Shown piece after piece: positions 30,308-38,094 of a stretch of DNA of 41,204 bases; positions within the stretch are counted from its first letter, which is position 1; every line of letters begins with the position of its first letter. The translations under genes and the position numbers were made by a program. Source of the DNA: Mycolicibacterium xanthum (GTDB lineage: Bacteria > Actinomycetota > Actinomycetes > Mycobacteriales > Mycobacteriaceae); contig NZ_JAIFZS010000071.1 of the NCBI RefSeq assembly GCF_019710635.1, positions 1 through 41,204 on the forward strand, read 5' to 3'. The notes below the pieces were generated by a model. That model was given only the letters and a program-made list of their open reading frames with translations. It had not been told where the DNA came from and did not search any database.

Positions 30308-31288
30308 GTGGCCTACCCCCGCCACCGTCCGCGGCGGCTGCGCTCGACACCGGCGATGCGCCGGCTGGTCGCCCAGACCTCGCTCGAGGCGCGGCATCTG
30401 GTGTTGCCGATGTTCGTCGCCGACGGGATATCGGAGCCGCGCCCGATCGCGTCGATGCCCGGTGTCTACCAGCACACCCGCGAGTCGCTGCGCCGGGCCG
30501 CCGCCGAGGCGGTCGCCGCCGGCGTCGGTGCCCTGATGCTGTTCGGGGTCCCACGTGACGAGGACAAGGACGTCCACGGATCGGCCGGGACCGACCCCGA
30601 CGGCATCCTCAACGTCGCGCTGTGCGATCTCGCCGCCGACCTCGGCGACGACACCGTGTTGATGGCCGACACCTGCCTGGACGAGTTCACCGACCACGGC
30701 CACTGCGGGGTGCTGGACGGGGCGGGCCGTGTCGACAACGACGCGACGAACCTCCGGTACGTCGAACTCGCTGTCGCACAGGCGGGTTCAGGTGCGCATG
30801 TGGTTGGGCCGAGCGGCATGATGGACGGCCAGGTGGCCGCGATCCGGGATGGTCTGGACGCCGCGGGGTTCACCGACACCGCGATTCTGGCCTACTCCGC
30901 GAAATTCGCGTCGGGGTTCTACGGGCCGTTCCGGGAGGCGGTGGCCTCCAGTCTCGACGGTGACCGGCGCACCTATCAGCAGGAACCGGGCAACGCCCGC
31001 GAGGCGGTCCACGAGATCGAGCTCGACATCGCCGAAGGCGCCGACATCGTGATGGTCAAGCCCGCGATGGCCTATCTCGACGTGGTGCGCGCCGCCGCCG
31101 ACGTCGCACCGGTGCCGGTGGCCGCCTATCAGGTCTCCGGCGAGTACGCGATGATCTGCGCAGCCGCCGCCAACGGCTGGATCGATCTGCGCACGGTGGC
31201 GCTGGAGACCCTGACCGGTATCCGGCGTGCCGGCGCCGACATCGTGCTGACGTACTGGGCCGTCGACGCGGCCCGCTGGCTGTCGTGA
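30308..31288 (+). CDS. hemB: Delta-aminolevulinic acid dehydratase (porphobilinogen synthase) HemB
   Basis: HemB condenses two 5-aminolevulinates into porphobilinogen. The 326-residue TIM barrel has the two active-site lysines Lys 199 (AYSAKFASGFYGPFR) and Schiff-base Lys 251 (VMVKPAMAYLD). The metal-site region reads DTCLDEFTDHGHCG, with Cys 123 and Cys 133 but Asp 125 where zinc-type enzymes have a third Cys. GTG 30308 is preceded by GGAGAGG. The next gene overlaps the stop codon (GTGA at 31285-31288). Confidence 0.96.
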   Translation: MAYPRHRPRRLRSTPAMRRLVAQTSLEARHLVLPMFVADGISEPRPIASMPGVYQHTRESLRRAAAEAVAAGVGALMLFGVPRDEDKDVHGSAGTDPDGILNVALCDLAADLGDDTVLMADTCLDEFTDHGHCGVLDGAGRVDNDATNLRYVELAVAQAGSGAHVVGPSGMMDGQVAAIRDGLDAAGFTDTAILAYSAKFASGFYGPFREAVASSLDGDRRTYQQEPGNAREAVHEIELDIAEGADIVMVKPAMAYLDVVRAAADVAPVPVAAYQVSGEYAMICAAAANGWIDLRTVALETLTGIRRAGADIVLTYWAVDAARWLS

Positions 31289-31698
31289 CCCACCCGGACC
31301 AGGCCCCGGTCCGGCCGGTCGACGTCGATACCGGGTTCTGGCTGTGGGTGACGGCGCTGCCGCTGATGGTGGCCGGTTATCTCGTCGACCTGTGGACCGG
31401 GCAACCGCGCCCGGCCGGCCTGCTGCTCGTGGTCTCGGTGGTGTTCATCGCGATCGTCGTCGCGGTGGTGGTGACGTTTCTGATCCTGATGCGCCAGGGC
31501 TACCGCTGGACGCGCACCGTGCTGACCGGCGGTGCGATCGCCTCGATGGTGTACTCGGTGATGAATCTGTTCACCGGCGAACGTCAGGACCTGGCGGCGA
31601 TGGCCTACGCCGCGACGGTGATCGTCGGGGCGGTGCTCATCGCGGGCGGGGTGTACCTGCTGCACCGCAAGGACGCCCACGAATTCTTCACCCGCTGA
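31285..31698 (+). CDS. Small membrane protein, four predicted helices
   Basis: The 137-residue product has four hydrophobic segments (about 17-36, 44-68, 77-97, 104-126) and a charged C-terminus (HRKDAHEFFTR). I do not recognise a family; it lies in the region of Rv0513-Rv0514 of M. tuberculosis, which also encodes small membrane proteins next to hemB. It starts with GTG overlapping the hemB stop codon, so it is translationally coupled to hemB. Function unknown. Confidence 0.7.
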   Translation: MTHPDQAPVRPVDVDTGFWLWVTALPLMVAGYLVDLWTGQPRPAGLLLVVSVVFIAIVVAVVVTFLILMRQGYRWTRTVLTGGAIASMVYSVMNLFTGERQDLAAMAYAATVIVGAVLIAGGVYLLHRKDAHEFFTR

Positions 31699-31718
31699 TT
31701 CGCTAGGCTGACCCGACC

Positions 31719-32171
31719 ATGACCGCCTCATCGTCCACGCCGCCGGACCGGCCCCGCGTGGTCAACATCGCCTTCTGGTGCTTCGTCGGCGGGGCGGTGA
31801 TCATGATGGCCGGCGGTCTGATGTCGGCCAGCACCAGCTACGAGTACGCGCGGGCGGCGATCCCCGCCACCGTCGGCGACGACGAGGTGCGCAGCTACCT
31901 GACGGTCTACCGTGGCAGCGGCATCGTCGCCGCGATCGCGGCGGCCGGGCTGGCCTTCCTGGCCGGGCGCGCCCGGCGCGGCGATGCCCGGTTCCGGCGC
32001 GCCGCCGTGGCGCTGGCGGCCGCGATCGTAGTGCTCATCGGGCTGCTCGCGCTGCTGGTCGGGGTGGCCAACCCGGTGATGCTGTTGTCCCTGCTGCCGA
32101 TGCTGGCCGGCGTGATCCTGATGATGCGGCCGGCGGCCCGGGACTGGTACGCCGGTCAGGGCGCGTCATGA
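31719..32171 (+). CDS. Small membrane protein
   Basis: The 150-residue product has membrane segments near 17-37 (IAFWCFVGGAVIMMAGGLM), 67-84, 94-114 and 116-134, with a soluble loop containing TVGDDEVRSYLTVYRGSG between the first two. I know no function. A TAGGCT box at 31704-31709 lies 9 nt before the ATG, so it may have its own leaderless promoter. The stop overlaps the next gene's start (ATGA at 32168-32171). Confidence 0.65.
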   Translation: MTASSSTPPDRPRVVNIAFWCFVGGAVIMMAGGLMSASTSYEYARAAIPATVGDDEVRSYLTVYRGSGIVAAIAAAGLAFLAGRARRGDARFRRAAVALAAAIVVLIGLLALLVGVANPVMLLSLLPMLAGVILMMRPAARDWYAGQGAS

Positions 32172-32668
32172 CCGAGGCGCACCCCGCCGAGTCGGCTGCC
32201 GAGGTGCTGTTCCACGAGCAGGGCGCCAGCTGGTGGTGGGTGTCGGGAGGTCCGCTGTCGGGCATCGCGATGGCCCTGATCCAGGTGTCGGCGGGGTACG
32301 GCATCCAGTGGGTGGTGCCGGGCGTGTTCTTCGTGCTGGTGACGGTGTTCCTCGCGATCCAGGTCAAGGCGGCCCGCATCCACACCTCGGTCGAGCTGAC
32401 CACCCAGCGGCTGCGCCAGGGCACCGAGATCACCAGCACCGACGACATCGTGCGGGTCTATCCGGAGGCCACCGGCAAGGAGGCGCCGAAGTGGCAGTCT
32501 GCGCGGGCACTCGGCGAGCTGACCGGGGTGCCGCGCGGCCGCACCGGTATCGGTCTGCGGCTGACCAACGACCGCACCGCGCAGGCCTGGGCGCGCAAGC
32601 ACCAGCAGTTGCGCGCCGCGCTGACCAACCTGCTGGAGGAGCGGATCCCGCCGGAGCCGAAACCGTGA
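32168..32668 (+). CDS. Membrane protein with C-terminal cytoplasmic domain (Rv0513-like)
   Basis: The 166-residue product has a short N-terminus containing EVLFHEQGASWWWV, two membrane helices (about 29-47, 48-68), and a basic cytoplasmic domain with RIHTSVELTTQRLRQGTEITSTDDI and RGRTGIGLRLTNDRTAQAWARKH. The layout (two helices, then a small beta-rich domain) is like membrane proteins with a PH-like domain, but this is only an impression. Start and stop codons overlap both neighbours, so the four genes after hemB look like one operon. Confidence 0.65.
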   Translation: MTEAHPAESAAEVLFHEQGASWWWVSGGPLSGIAMALIQVSAGYGIQWVVPGVFFVLVTVFLAIQVKAARIHTSVELTTQRLRQGTEITSTDDIVRVYPEATGKEAPKWQSARALGELTGVPRGRTGIGLRLTNDRTAQAWARKHQQLRAALTNLLEERIPPEPKP

Positions 32669-32985
32669 GCCGGCCGGCCCGTAAGGTGGCGATCGTCGGG
32701 CTGGCAGCGGCGGTGCTGGCCGCCGCCGGGTGTGTGCTCAGCTGGCTGGCCGCGGGCTCGCAGGTCGTCGTGGCACCGGTGCTGGACGGCGAGCCGTCGA
32801 CGATGTCGATGCAGTATTCCGCGCCGCTGCTGATGCTGTCTCTGGTGTTGGCCACCGTCGCCGGGGTGCTGCTGGTGCTGGCGGTCAGCGGCCTGCGCCG
32901 CTCCCGACGCGCCGTCGCGCACGCGGGGCGCCTCCCGCACGCGAACCGGGGGCGCCTCCCGCTTGCGGGGGAACATTCCTCGTAG
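32665..32985 (+). CDS. Small membrane protein (Rv0514-like)
   Basis: The 106-residue product from GTG 32665 has two membrane helices (about 8-30 and 50-75) separated by an extracytoplasmic loop, and a basic, His/Arg-rich C-terminal tail. The tail is encoded by two near-copies of GGGGCGCCTCCCGC. It overlaps the preceding stop codon (GTGA). Function unknown. The block of small membrane proteins ends here. Confidence 0.6.
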   Translation: MSRPARKVAIVGLAAAVLAAAGCVLSWLAAGSQVVVAPVLDGEPSTMSMQYSAPLLMLSLVLATVAGVLLVLAVSGLRRSRRAVAHAGRLPHANRGRLPLAGEHSS

Positions 32986-33040
32986 CACGCGGCTGTGTGG
33001 TGACTACCGTCACGGCCTACTCGCTCAACAGGCGTCTTGG

Positions 33041-33070
33041 TACAAAGTGCAAAATCTGTAACACTGTTCC
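33041..33070. promoter_or_regulatory. AT-richer region with operator-like motifs before the MpaB-family gene
   Basis: The stretch contains TACA (33041-33044) … TGTA (33057-33060) and the near-palindrome GTAACA-C-TGTTCC (33058-33070) directly before the ATG at 33073. It could bind the TetR-family protein encoded downstream. Tentative. Confidence 0.3.
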
Positions 33071-33072
33071 CC

Positions 33073-33966
33073 ATGACTGAGTTGGTGCAGCAGCCCGAGC
33101 AGGTTGACAACACCCCGGACGCCCTGCCGCTGGGGCCGCAGTCGCTGGTCTGGCGGTGGTTCGGCGACAACCGGATGTACCTGATCGGCCCGCGCCCCGC
33201 GGTGCTGCAGAACATGCTCGCCGAGCTCGGCCAGGGGGTCTACGACCACTCGACGTTCTTCGCCGACACCGCCGAGCGGCTCCGGCGCACCATCCCACCG
33301 ATCTTCAACACGGTCTACGGCTCCGAGGACGACCCTTCTGGTTCGGCGGCCGGAACCCAGGTGCGCGACTTCCACCACCACGTGAAGGGCGACCTGCCGG
33401 CCGTCGGCGGTGCAGAGCCGCGTCGCTACCACGCGCTGGACCCGGACACCTACTTCTGGGCACACGCCACGTTCGTCGAGCAGATCCTCTACTTCGCGGA
33501 CACCTTCGTGAAGCGGCTGACCGACGCCGAGCGCGAGCAGGTCTACCTCGAGTCCAAGACCTGGTACCGCCGCTACGGCGTCAGCGAGCGCCCGATGCCC
33601 GCCACCTACGCCGAGTTCGAGCAGTACTGGGACCACATGATGAACGACGTCCTGGTCGCCCATCCCAGCGCCAGGTACGGGGTCGGCTACGTCACCAAGG
33701 GCTTCCCGAAACCGAAGGCCGTGCATCCGCTGGCGTGGCGACTGGTGGCGCCGGTGTTCAACCCGGCCGCGGCGTTCCTGACCACCGGCGGCCTGCCGCC
33801 CCGGGCGCGCACCCTGCTCGGGCTGCCCTGGACGGACCGGCAGGAGCGCCGCTACCAGCGCTTCGCCGCATTCTGGCGGTCACGCCCGGTGAACTGGGTC
33901 TGGGACCACCTGCCGCTGCGGCTGCGCTACAGCGGCTACGCCGTCCAGGGCTTCACCCGCGGCTGA
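33073..33966 (+). CDS. MpaB-family (DUF2236) oxygenase-like protein
   Basis: The 297-residue protein belongs to the DUF2236/MpaB family, heme proteins related to latex-clearing and mycophenolic acid biosynthesis enzymes that act as oxygenases or hydrolases. Typical traits are SLVWRWFGDNRMYLIGPRPAVLQNM near the N-terminus and DPDTYFWAHATFVEQILYF (about 133-152), whose His is part of the family's conserved set. The physiological substrate is unknown. The stop TGA overlaps the TetR gene ATG by one base (33966), so both are an operon under probable TetR control. Confidence 0.8.
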   Translation: MTELVQQPEQVDNTPDALPLGPQSLVWRWFGDNRMYLIGPRPAVLQNMLAELGQGVYDHSTFFADTAERLRRTIPPIFNTVYGSEDDPSGSAAGTQVRDFHHHVKGDLPAVGGAEPRRYHALDPDTYFWAHATFVEQILYFADTFVKRLTDAEREQVYLESKTWYRRYGVSERPMPATYAEFEQYWDHMMNDVLVAHPSARYGVGYVTKGFPKPKAVHPLAWRLVAPVFNPAAAFLTTGGLPPRARTLLGLPWTDRQERRYQRFAAFWRSRPVNWVWDHLPLRLRYSGYAVQGFTRG

Positions 33967-34565
33967 TGCGGCCGACGACGGGTGACTCGGCGACCGAGCG
34001 CATCCTCGACGCCGCGGTCGTCGAGTTCGAGCGGCACGGCTTCCGCCGGGTCGCCCTCGACGACGTCGCGCGTCGGGCCGGGGTCAGCCGGACGACGATC
34101 TACCGCCGCTTCGCCAACAAGGACGAACTGGTCGGTGCGGTCATCGAGCGGGAGAACGTCCGGCTGTTCGCCGACATCGCGGCCGAGCTGAAGAACGCCG
34201 GTCCGCAGTCGAACATCTACGTCGAGGCGTTCACGCTGTCGATCCTGAAGTTCCGCAGGCACCGGGTGCTCGACCAGATGATCACCGACGAACCGGGCCT
34301 GGTCCTGGAACTGGCGGGCCGTCACCACCGGGCCGCGATCCGGCGGATGGCGGAGGCACTGCGGATCATCTTCCCGCCCGGCTTCGCCGAGCGGATCGGA
34401 CCCGAGGCCGTCGACGACCTCGCCGACTGCATCCTGCGCTATGCCGCGATGGTGCTGCTGTTGCCCAGCGCCCAGCCGTTGGACACCGCCGACGACATCC
34501 GGGCGTTCGCCCGCACCCATTTCCTGCCCAGCCTGCCCGCCGCGCTGCGTAGCGTCCCGGCCTGA
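33966..34565 (+). CDS. TetR-family transcriptional regulator
   Basis: The 199-residue product has an N-terminal TetR HTH (about 8-55: ERILDAAVVEFERHGFRRVALDDVARRAGVSRTTIYRRFANKDEL) and a divergent ligand-binding domain. The ligand is unknown. It overlaps the MpaB-family gene stop codon, which suggests it regulates that gene and itself. Its sequence upstream of 33966 is in another frame than the oxygenase. Confidence 0.88.
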   Translation: MRPTTGDSATERILDAAVVEFERHGFRRVALDDVARRAGVSRTTIYRRFANKDELVGAVIERENVRLFADIAAELKNAGPQSNIYVEAFTLSILKFRRHRVLDQMITDEPGLVLELAGRHHRAAIRRMAEALRIIFPPGFAERIGPEAVDDLADCILRYAAMVLLLPSAQPLDTADDIRAFARTHFLPSLPAALRSVPA

Positions 34566-34722
34566 GCACGCGTTTCGCGGATCACACTGTCGGGCAGCGG
34601 TGCGGCATGGGACCCGAAGGGCAGCGGAGGACCGCCCCGGCAGTGACGGGACCGGCTCCGGGACGGGGCTCGACGATCGGCCCGGCGACGACGGGAAGCC
34701 CGAATACGGCAACGATCGCGCC

Positions 34723-34728
34723 TAGACT
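34723..34728 (+). promoter_or_regulatory. -10 box of the flavin-reductase-like gene
   Basis: TAGACT lies 8 nt before GTG 34737, giving a leaderless start. The 171 bp between the TetR gene and this one show nothing else recognisable. Confidence 0.45.
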
Positions 34729-34736
34729 CCGAAGGC

Positions 34737-35225
34737 GTGACCACGACGACGTTGGACACCATCGCGCCGGCCTTCGTCGGCATGGCGCACTCGATCGTGT
34801 GGGCGTCGGTGGCCACCGTCGACGCCGACGGCAAACCTCGCTCGCGGATCCTGCACCCCATCTGGGAGTGGGACGGCACCGACCTGCTGGGCTGGGTCGC
34901 TACCGCACCGACACCCCTGAAACGCGCCCACCTGGCCGTGCACCCCGACGTATCGGTGAGCTACTGGACCACCAACCAGGACACCTGCGCCGCGGACTGC
35001 CTGGTGGAGTGGTACACCGACGACGAAACCCGCACGGCGGTGTGGCAGAAGTTCGAAACCGGTCCCGCGCCGGTGGGTTATGACCCCGCCATCATCCCGC
35101 AGTGGCGCGACGGGCCGACGTCCGCGGCGTTCGCGGTGCTGCGCTTGACGCCCTATCGACTGCGGGTGATGCCGGGCACGGTCCTGACCGAGGGCCGCGG
35201 TGAGGTGCTGCGCTGGCACGCGTGA
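34737..35225 (+). CDS. Pyridoxamine 5'-phosphate oxidase-like (split beta-barrel) flavin/F420-binding protein
   Basis: The 162-residue product has the split-barrel fold pattern: MAHSIVWASVATVDADGKPRSRILHPIWEW, LLGWVATAPTPLKRAHLAVHPDVSVSYWT and a C-terminal AFAVLRLTPYRLRVMPG. Such proteins use FMN, F420 or heme as cofactor; the specific one cannot be told. GTG 34737 is supported by the leaderless -10 box. It converges with the minus-strand deazaflavin-type gene, whose stop is 22 nt away. Confidence 0.75.
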   Translation: MTTTTLDTIAPAFVGMAHSIVWASVATVDADGKPRSRILHPIWEWDGTDLLGWVATAPTPLKRAHLAVHPDVSVSYWTTNQDTCAADCLVEWYTDDETRTAVWQKFETGPAPVGYDPAIIPQWRDGPTSAAFAVLRLTPYRLRVMPGTVLTEGRGEVLRWHA

Positions 35226-35246
35226 TCACGACGACGGGGCGGCGGG

Positions 35247-35636
35247 TCACGTTCGTTGCAACAGCACGGCGTAGTCGAACGGCAACCGTGCGAACACCGG
35301 CCGCATCACGCCGGTCACCGACGGAGCCGCCTCGTCGCGGGTCATCATCTGCGGGTCGGTGACCGCGAACGTCCTGCCGTGCCTGCGCATGGTGCCGCCC
35401 CCGGCCGCGGTGAGGTTCTTCAGCCAGTCCCGGTCCGGGCCGTAGGTGAGTAGGATCGCCACCCCGTCGCGGGTGCTGAACACGGTCAGTGGCGTCCGGT
35501 AGGGCTTGCCGGACTTGCGGCCGACGTGCTCGAGGATGCCCATGGCCGGCAGCCATCCGGCCCACAGGCGCTGAATCGGGTTGGTGACGTGGCGATTGAA
35601 GCGCGCCAGCCATTGCGGCAGCTGCATGGAAACCAT
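35247..35636 (-). CDS. Deazaflavin (F420)-dependent nitroreductase-family protein (DUF385/Ddn-like)
   Basis: The 129-residue product starts MVSMQLPQWLARFNRHVTNPIQRLWAGWLP and has the GRKSGKPYRTPLTVF signature and YGPDRDWLKNLTAAGG core of FDOR-A/Ddn-type proteins, which use reduced F420 to reduce quinones or nitro compounds in mycobacteria. Start ATG 35636 or 35627 (MQLPQ) both overlap the opposite-strand gene start. No ribosome site is clear. It is a paralog of the divergent neighbour. Confidence 0.75.
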   Translation of the reverse strand: MVSMQLPQWLARFNRHVTNPIQRLWAGWLPAMGILEHVGRKSGKPYRTPLTVFSTRDGVAILLTYGPDRDWLKNLTAAGGGTMRRHGRTFAVTDPQMMTRDEAAPSVTGVMRPVFARLPFDYAVLLQRT

Positions 35637-36030
35637 CAAACTCGCAGGCGTGGCCTACCTCAAGCCCCCATGGTTCACCGCGCGCATCTTCAACCCGGTC
35701 GCCATGTGGTTCGGGGTGGGCGAGACGCTCACCGTCACCCGGCGCAACAGCGGGCGCCCGCAGCAGATCCCGGTCGTCGTCCCCGAGGTCGAGGGTGTGC
35801 GCTATCTGGTGTCCACCCGCGGCGAGTCTGACTGGGTGCGCAACGTGCGCGCCGAGCCGTGCGTCACCCTCGGTGACACCGCCTACCTGGCCACCGAGAT
35901 CCCGGTGGAGCGGCGTGCGCCGATCCTGGCCGTCTACCGGCCATTGGCAGGCAGGGTGGTGGACGGTTACTGGCGCCAACTGCCCGATGACGCGGATCAC
36001 CCGGTGTTCGTGCTGACCCCGGCACCCTGA
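35626..36030 (+). CDS. Deazaflavin-dependent nitroreductase-family protein (DUF385-like)
   Basis: The 134-residue product starts METIKLAGVAYLKPPWFTARIFNPVAMWF and contains TRRNSGRPQQIPVVV, the RGESDWVRNVRAEP core and YLATEIPVERRAPIL. It is a distant paralog of the head-to-head gene on the minus strand. GTG 35650 is an alternative start that would remove the overlap of coding regions. Substrate unknown; F420 use is inferred from the family. Confidence 0.72.
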   Translation: METIKLAGVAYLKPPWFTARIFNPVAMWFGVGETLTVTRRNSGRPQQIPVVVPEVEGVRYLVSTRGESDWVRNVRAEPCVTLGDTAYLATEIPVERRAPILAVYRPLAGRVVDGYWRQLPDDADHPVFVLTPAP

Positions 36031-36044
36031 TCCGCCCGTCCCTG

Positions 36045-36108
36045 CGGCGAACTGGCATTCCAGCAGGTCGCCACTCGAACTTTCGCTGCCGGAATGCCAT
36101 TTCGGCGG
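36045..36108. repeat. Imperfect palindromic dispersed element, copy 2 (before hemL)
   Basis: TGGCATTCC (36053-36061) pairs with GGAATGCCA (36091-36099), with AGCAG/CGCTGCC nearby. It is about 85% identical to 30227-30289, including the GCACTCGAACTT/CCACTCGAACTT loop. It lies between the F420-type gene and hemL. Confidence 0.85.
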
Positions 36109-36121
36109 AGATCCGCGCACC

Positions 36122-36140
36122 CCACTACACCCTGTAGTGG
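36122..36140. promoter_or_regulatory. Perfect inverted repeat upstream of hemL, likely operator
   Basis: CCACTACA (36122-36129), CCC, TGTAGTGG (36133-36140) form an exact 8-bp palindrome with a 3-nt spacer. It lies 32 nt before the hemL ATG, in the position of a promoter-proximal operator. Confidence 0.6.
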
Positions 36141-36172
36141 AGCAGTTGGCGGAGGCTGGGACACTGGTCGGC

Positions 36173-37471
36173 ATGAGCAGTACCGACCTGTCCGCGAAGC
36201 TGTTCGCCGACGCGTGCGCCGTCATCCCCGGCGGGGTCAACTCGCCGGTGCGCGCCTTCTCCTCGGTGGGTGGCACCCCCCGGTTCATCACATCGGCCAA
36301 GGGCTGCTGGCTCACCGACGCCGACGACAATCGCTACGTCGACCTGGTGTGTTCCTGGGGCCCGATGATCCTCGGCCACGCCCACCCGGCCGTCGTCGAC
36401 GCCGTGCAGACGGCCGTGACCGGCGGGTTGTCCTTCGGCGCGCCGACCCCGTCGGAGTCCGAGCTGGCCCGCGAGATCGTCGACCGGGTCGCCCCGGTGG
36501 AACTGCTGCGGTTGGTGAACTCGGGCACCGAGGCCACCATGAGCGCGATCCGGCTGGCCCGTGGGTTCACCGGACGGGCGAAGATCGTCAAGTTCTCCGG
36601 CTGCTACCACGGCCACAGCGACGCGCTGCTGGCCGACGCCGGATCGGGTGTCGCCACCCTGGGGTTGCCGTCGTCACCGGGTGTGACGGGTGCCGCGGCC
36701 GCCGACACCATCGTGCTGCCCTACAACAGCGTGGCCGCCGTGGCCGACGTCTTCGCCCGCCTCGGCGACGAGATCGCCTGCGTGATCACCGAGGCCAGCC
36801 CGGGCAACATGGGCACGGTGCCGCCGCTGCCCGGTTTCAACGCCGAGCTGCGGCGCATCACCGCCGAGCACGGCGCGCTGCTGATCGTCGACGAGGTGAT
36901 GACGGGCTTCCGGGTCAGCCGGTCGGGCTGGTACGGCCTCGATCCGGTCGACGCCGACCTGTTCACGTTCGGCAAGGTCATGAGCGGCGGGCTGCCGGCC
37001 GCCGCATTCGGCGGGCGCTCCGAGGTGATGAGCCGGCTGGCCCCGCTCGGGCCGGTGTACCAGGCCGGCACGCTGTCCGGGAACCCGGTCGCGATGGCCG
37101 CCGGGCTGGCCACGCTGCGGGCCGCCGACGACTCCGTCTATGCCACCCTGGACGCCAACGCCGACCGGCTGACCGGAATGATCGGTGAGGCGTTGACAAA
37201 AGCCAATGTGGCACATCAGATTTCGCGGGCCGGGAACATGTTCAGCGTGTTCTTCTCCGACGATCCGGTGACCGACTTCGCCTCGGCGCGGGCCACGGAC
37301 ACCTGGCGGTTCCCGGCGTTCTTCCACGGCCTGCTCGACGCGGGCGTGTACCCGCCGCCGAGCGCCTACGAAGCCTGGTTCGTCTCGACGGCACTCGACG
37401 ACGAGGCCTTCGAGCGCATCGATTCGGCCCTGCCGCGCGCGGCGCACGCGGCCGCGGTGGCCACGGCATGA
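36173..37471 (+). CDS. hemL: Glutamate-1-semialdehyde 2,1-aminomutase HemL
   Basis: HemL converts glutamate-1-semialdehyde to 5-aminolevulinate with PLP, feeding HemB. The 432-residue product has the class-III aminotransferase fold: GGVNSPVRAF, NSGTEATMSAIRLAR, SGCYHGHSDALL, IVDEVMTGFRV and the PLP Lys 268 in FTFGKVMSGGLPAAAFGG. ATG 36173 was chosen over the in-frame start at 36137 because the latter lies in the inverted repeat. The next gene starts in its stop codon (ATGA). Confidence 0.97.
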   Translation: MSSTDLSAKLFADACAVIPGGVNSPVRAFSSVGGTPRFITSAKGCWLTDADDNRYVDLVCSWGPMILGHAHPAVVDAVQTAVTGGLSFGAPTPSESELAREIVDRVAPVELLRLVNSGTEATMSAIRLARGFTGRAKIVKFSGCYHGHSDALLADAGSGVATLGLPSSPGVTGAAAADTIVLPYNSVAAVADVFARLGDEIACVITEASPGNMGTVPPLPGFNAELRRITAEHGALLIVDEVMTGFRVSRSGWYGLDPVDADLFTFGKVMSGGLPAAAFGGRSEVMSRLAPLGPVYQAGTLSGNPVAMAAGLATLRAADDSVYATLDANADRLTGMIGEALTKANVAHQISRAGNMFSVFFSDDPVTDFASARATDTWRFPAFFHGLLDAGVYPPPSAYEAWFVSTALDDEAFERIDSALPRAAHAAAVATA

Positions 37472-38094
37472 CCGGCGCTCCCGACCAGGCCCAGAAGACG
37501 GTGGTGCACGTGATGCGCCACGGTGAGGTGCACAACCCGGAGAAGATCCTCTACGGCCGGCTGCCCGACTACCACCTCTCCGACCGGGGCCGGGCGCAGG
37601 CGCAGGCGGTGGCCGATTGGCTGGCCGCGCGCGACATCACCCACGTGGTCGCCTCGCCGCTGGACCGCGCCCAGGAGACCGCGGCGCCGATCGCCGCGCG
37701 GCACGGGCTGACGGTCGCCACCGACGACGAACTGATCGAGTCGGAGAACGTCTTCCAGGGACAGAAGGTCTCACCCGGTGACGGCGCGCTGCGCGATCCG
37801 CGCAACTGGTGGCACCTGCGCAATCCGCGGGTCCCGTCGTGGGGCGAGCCGTACTCGCACGTCGCGGCCCGGATGCGGCGCGCGCTGCTGCGCGCCCGCG
37901 CCGCCGGGGCCGGCCACGAGGCGGTCTGCGTCAGCCACCAGCTGCCGGTCGAGACGCTGCGCCGGTCGATGACCGACCGGCCGCTGCACCACTTCCCGAC
38001 CAAGCGGATGTGCAACCTGGCGTCGGTGACGTCGTTCTATTTCCACGACGAGGAGTTCGTGGGCTGGGGGTATGCGGAGTTGGCCGGGCAGTGA
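37468..38094 (+). CDS. Histidine phosphatase / phosphoglycerate-mutase-like protein (Rv0525-like)
   Basis: The 208-residue product has the phosphohistidine motif HVMRHGEVHNPEK (about 14-26), SPLDRAQETAAPIA and CVSHQLPVETLRR. It is a small member of the histidine phosphatase superfamily, not a glycolytic mutase. Overlaps with hemL (ATGA) and with the downstream thioredoxin-like lipoprotein (GTGA) place it in the same operon; substrate unknown. Confidence 0.85.
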   Translation: MTGAPDQAQKTVVHVMRHGEVHNPEKILYGRLPDYHLSDRGRAQAQAVADWLAARDITHVVASPLDRAQETAAPIAARHGLTVATDDELIESENVFQGQKVSPGDGALRDPRNWWHLRNPRVPSWGEPYSHVAARMRRALLRARAAGAGHEAVCVSHQLPVETLRRSMTDRPLHHFPTKRMCNLASVTSFYFHDEEFVGWGYAELAGQ

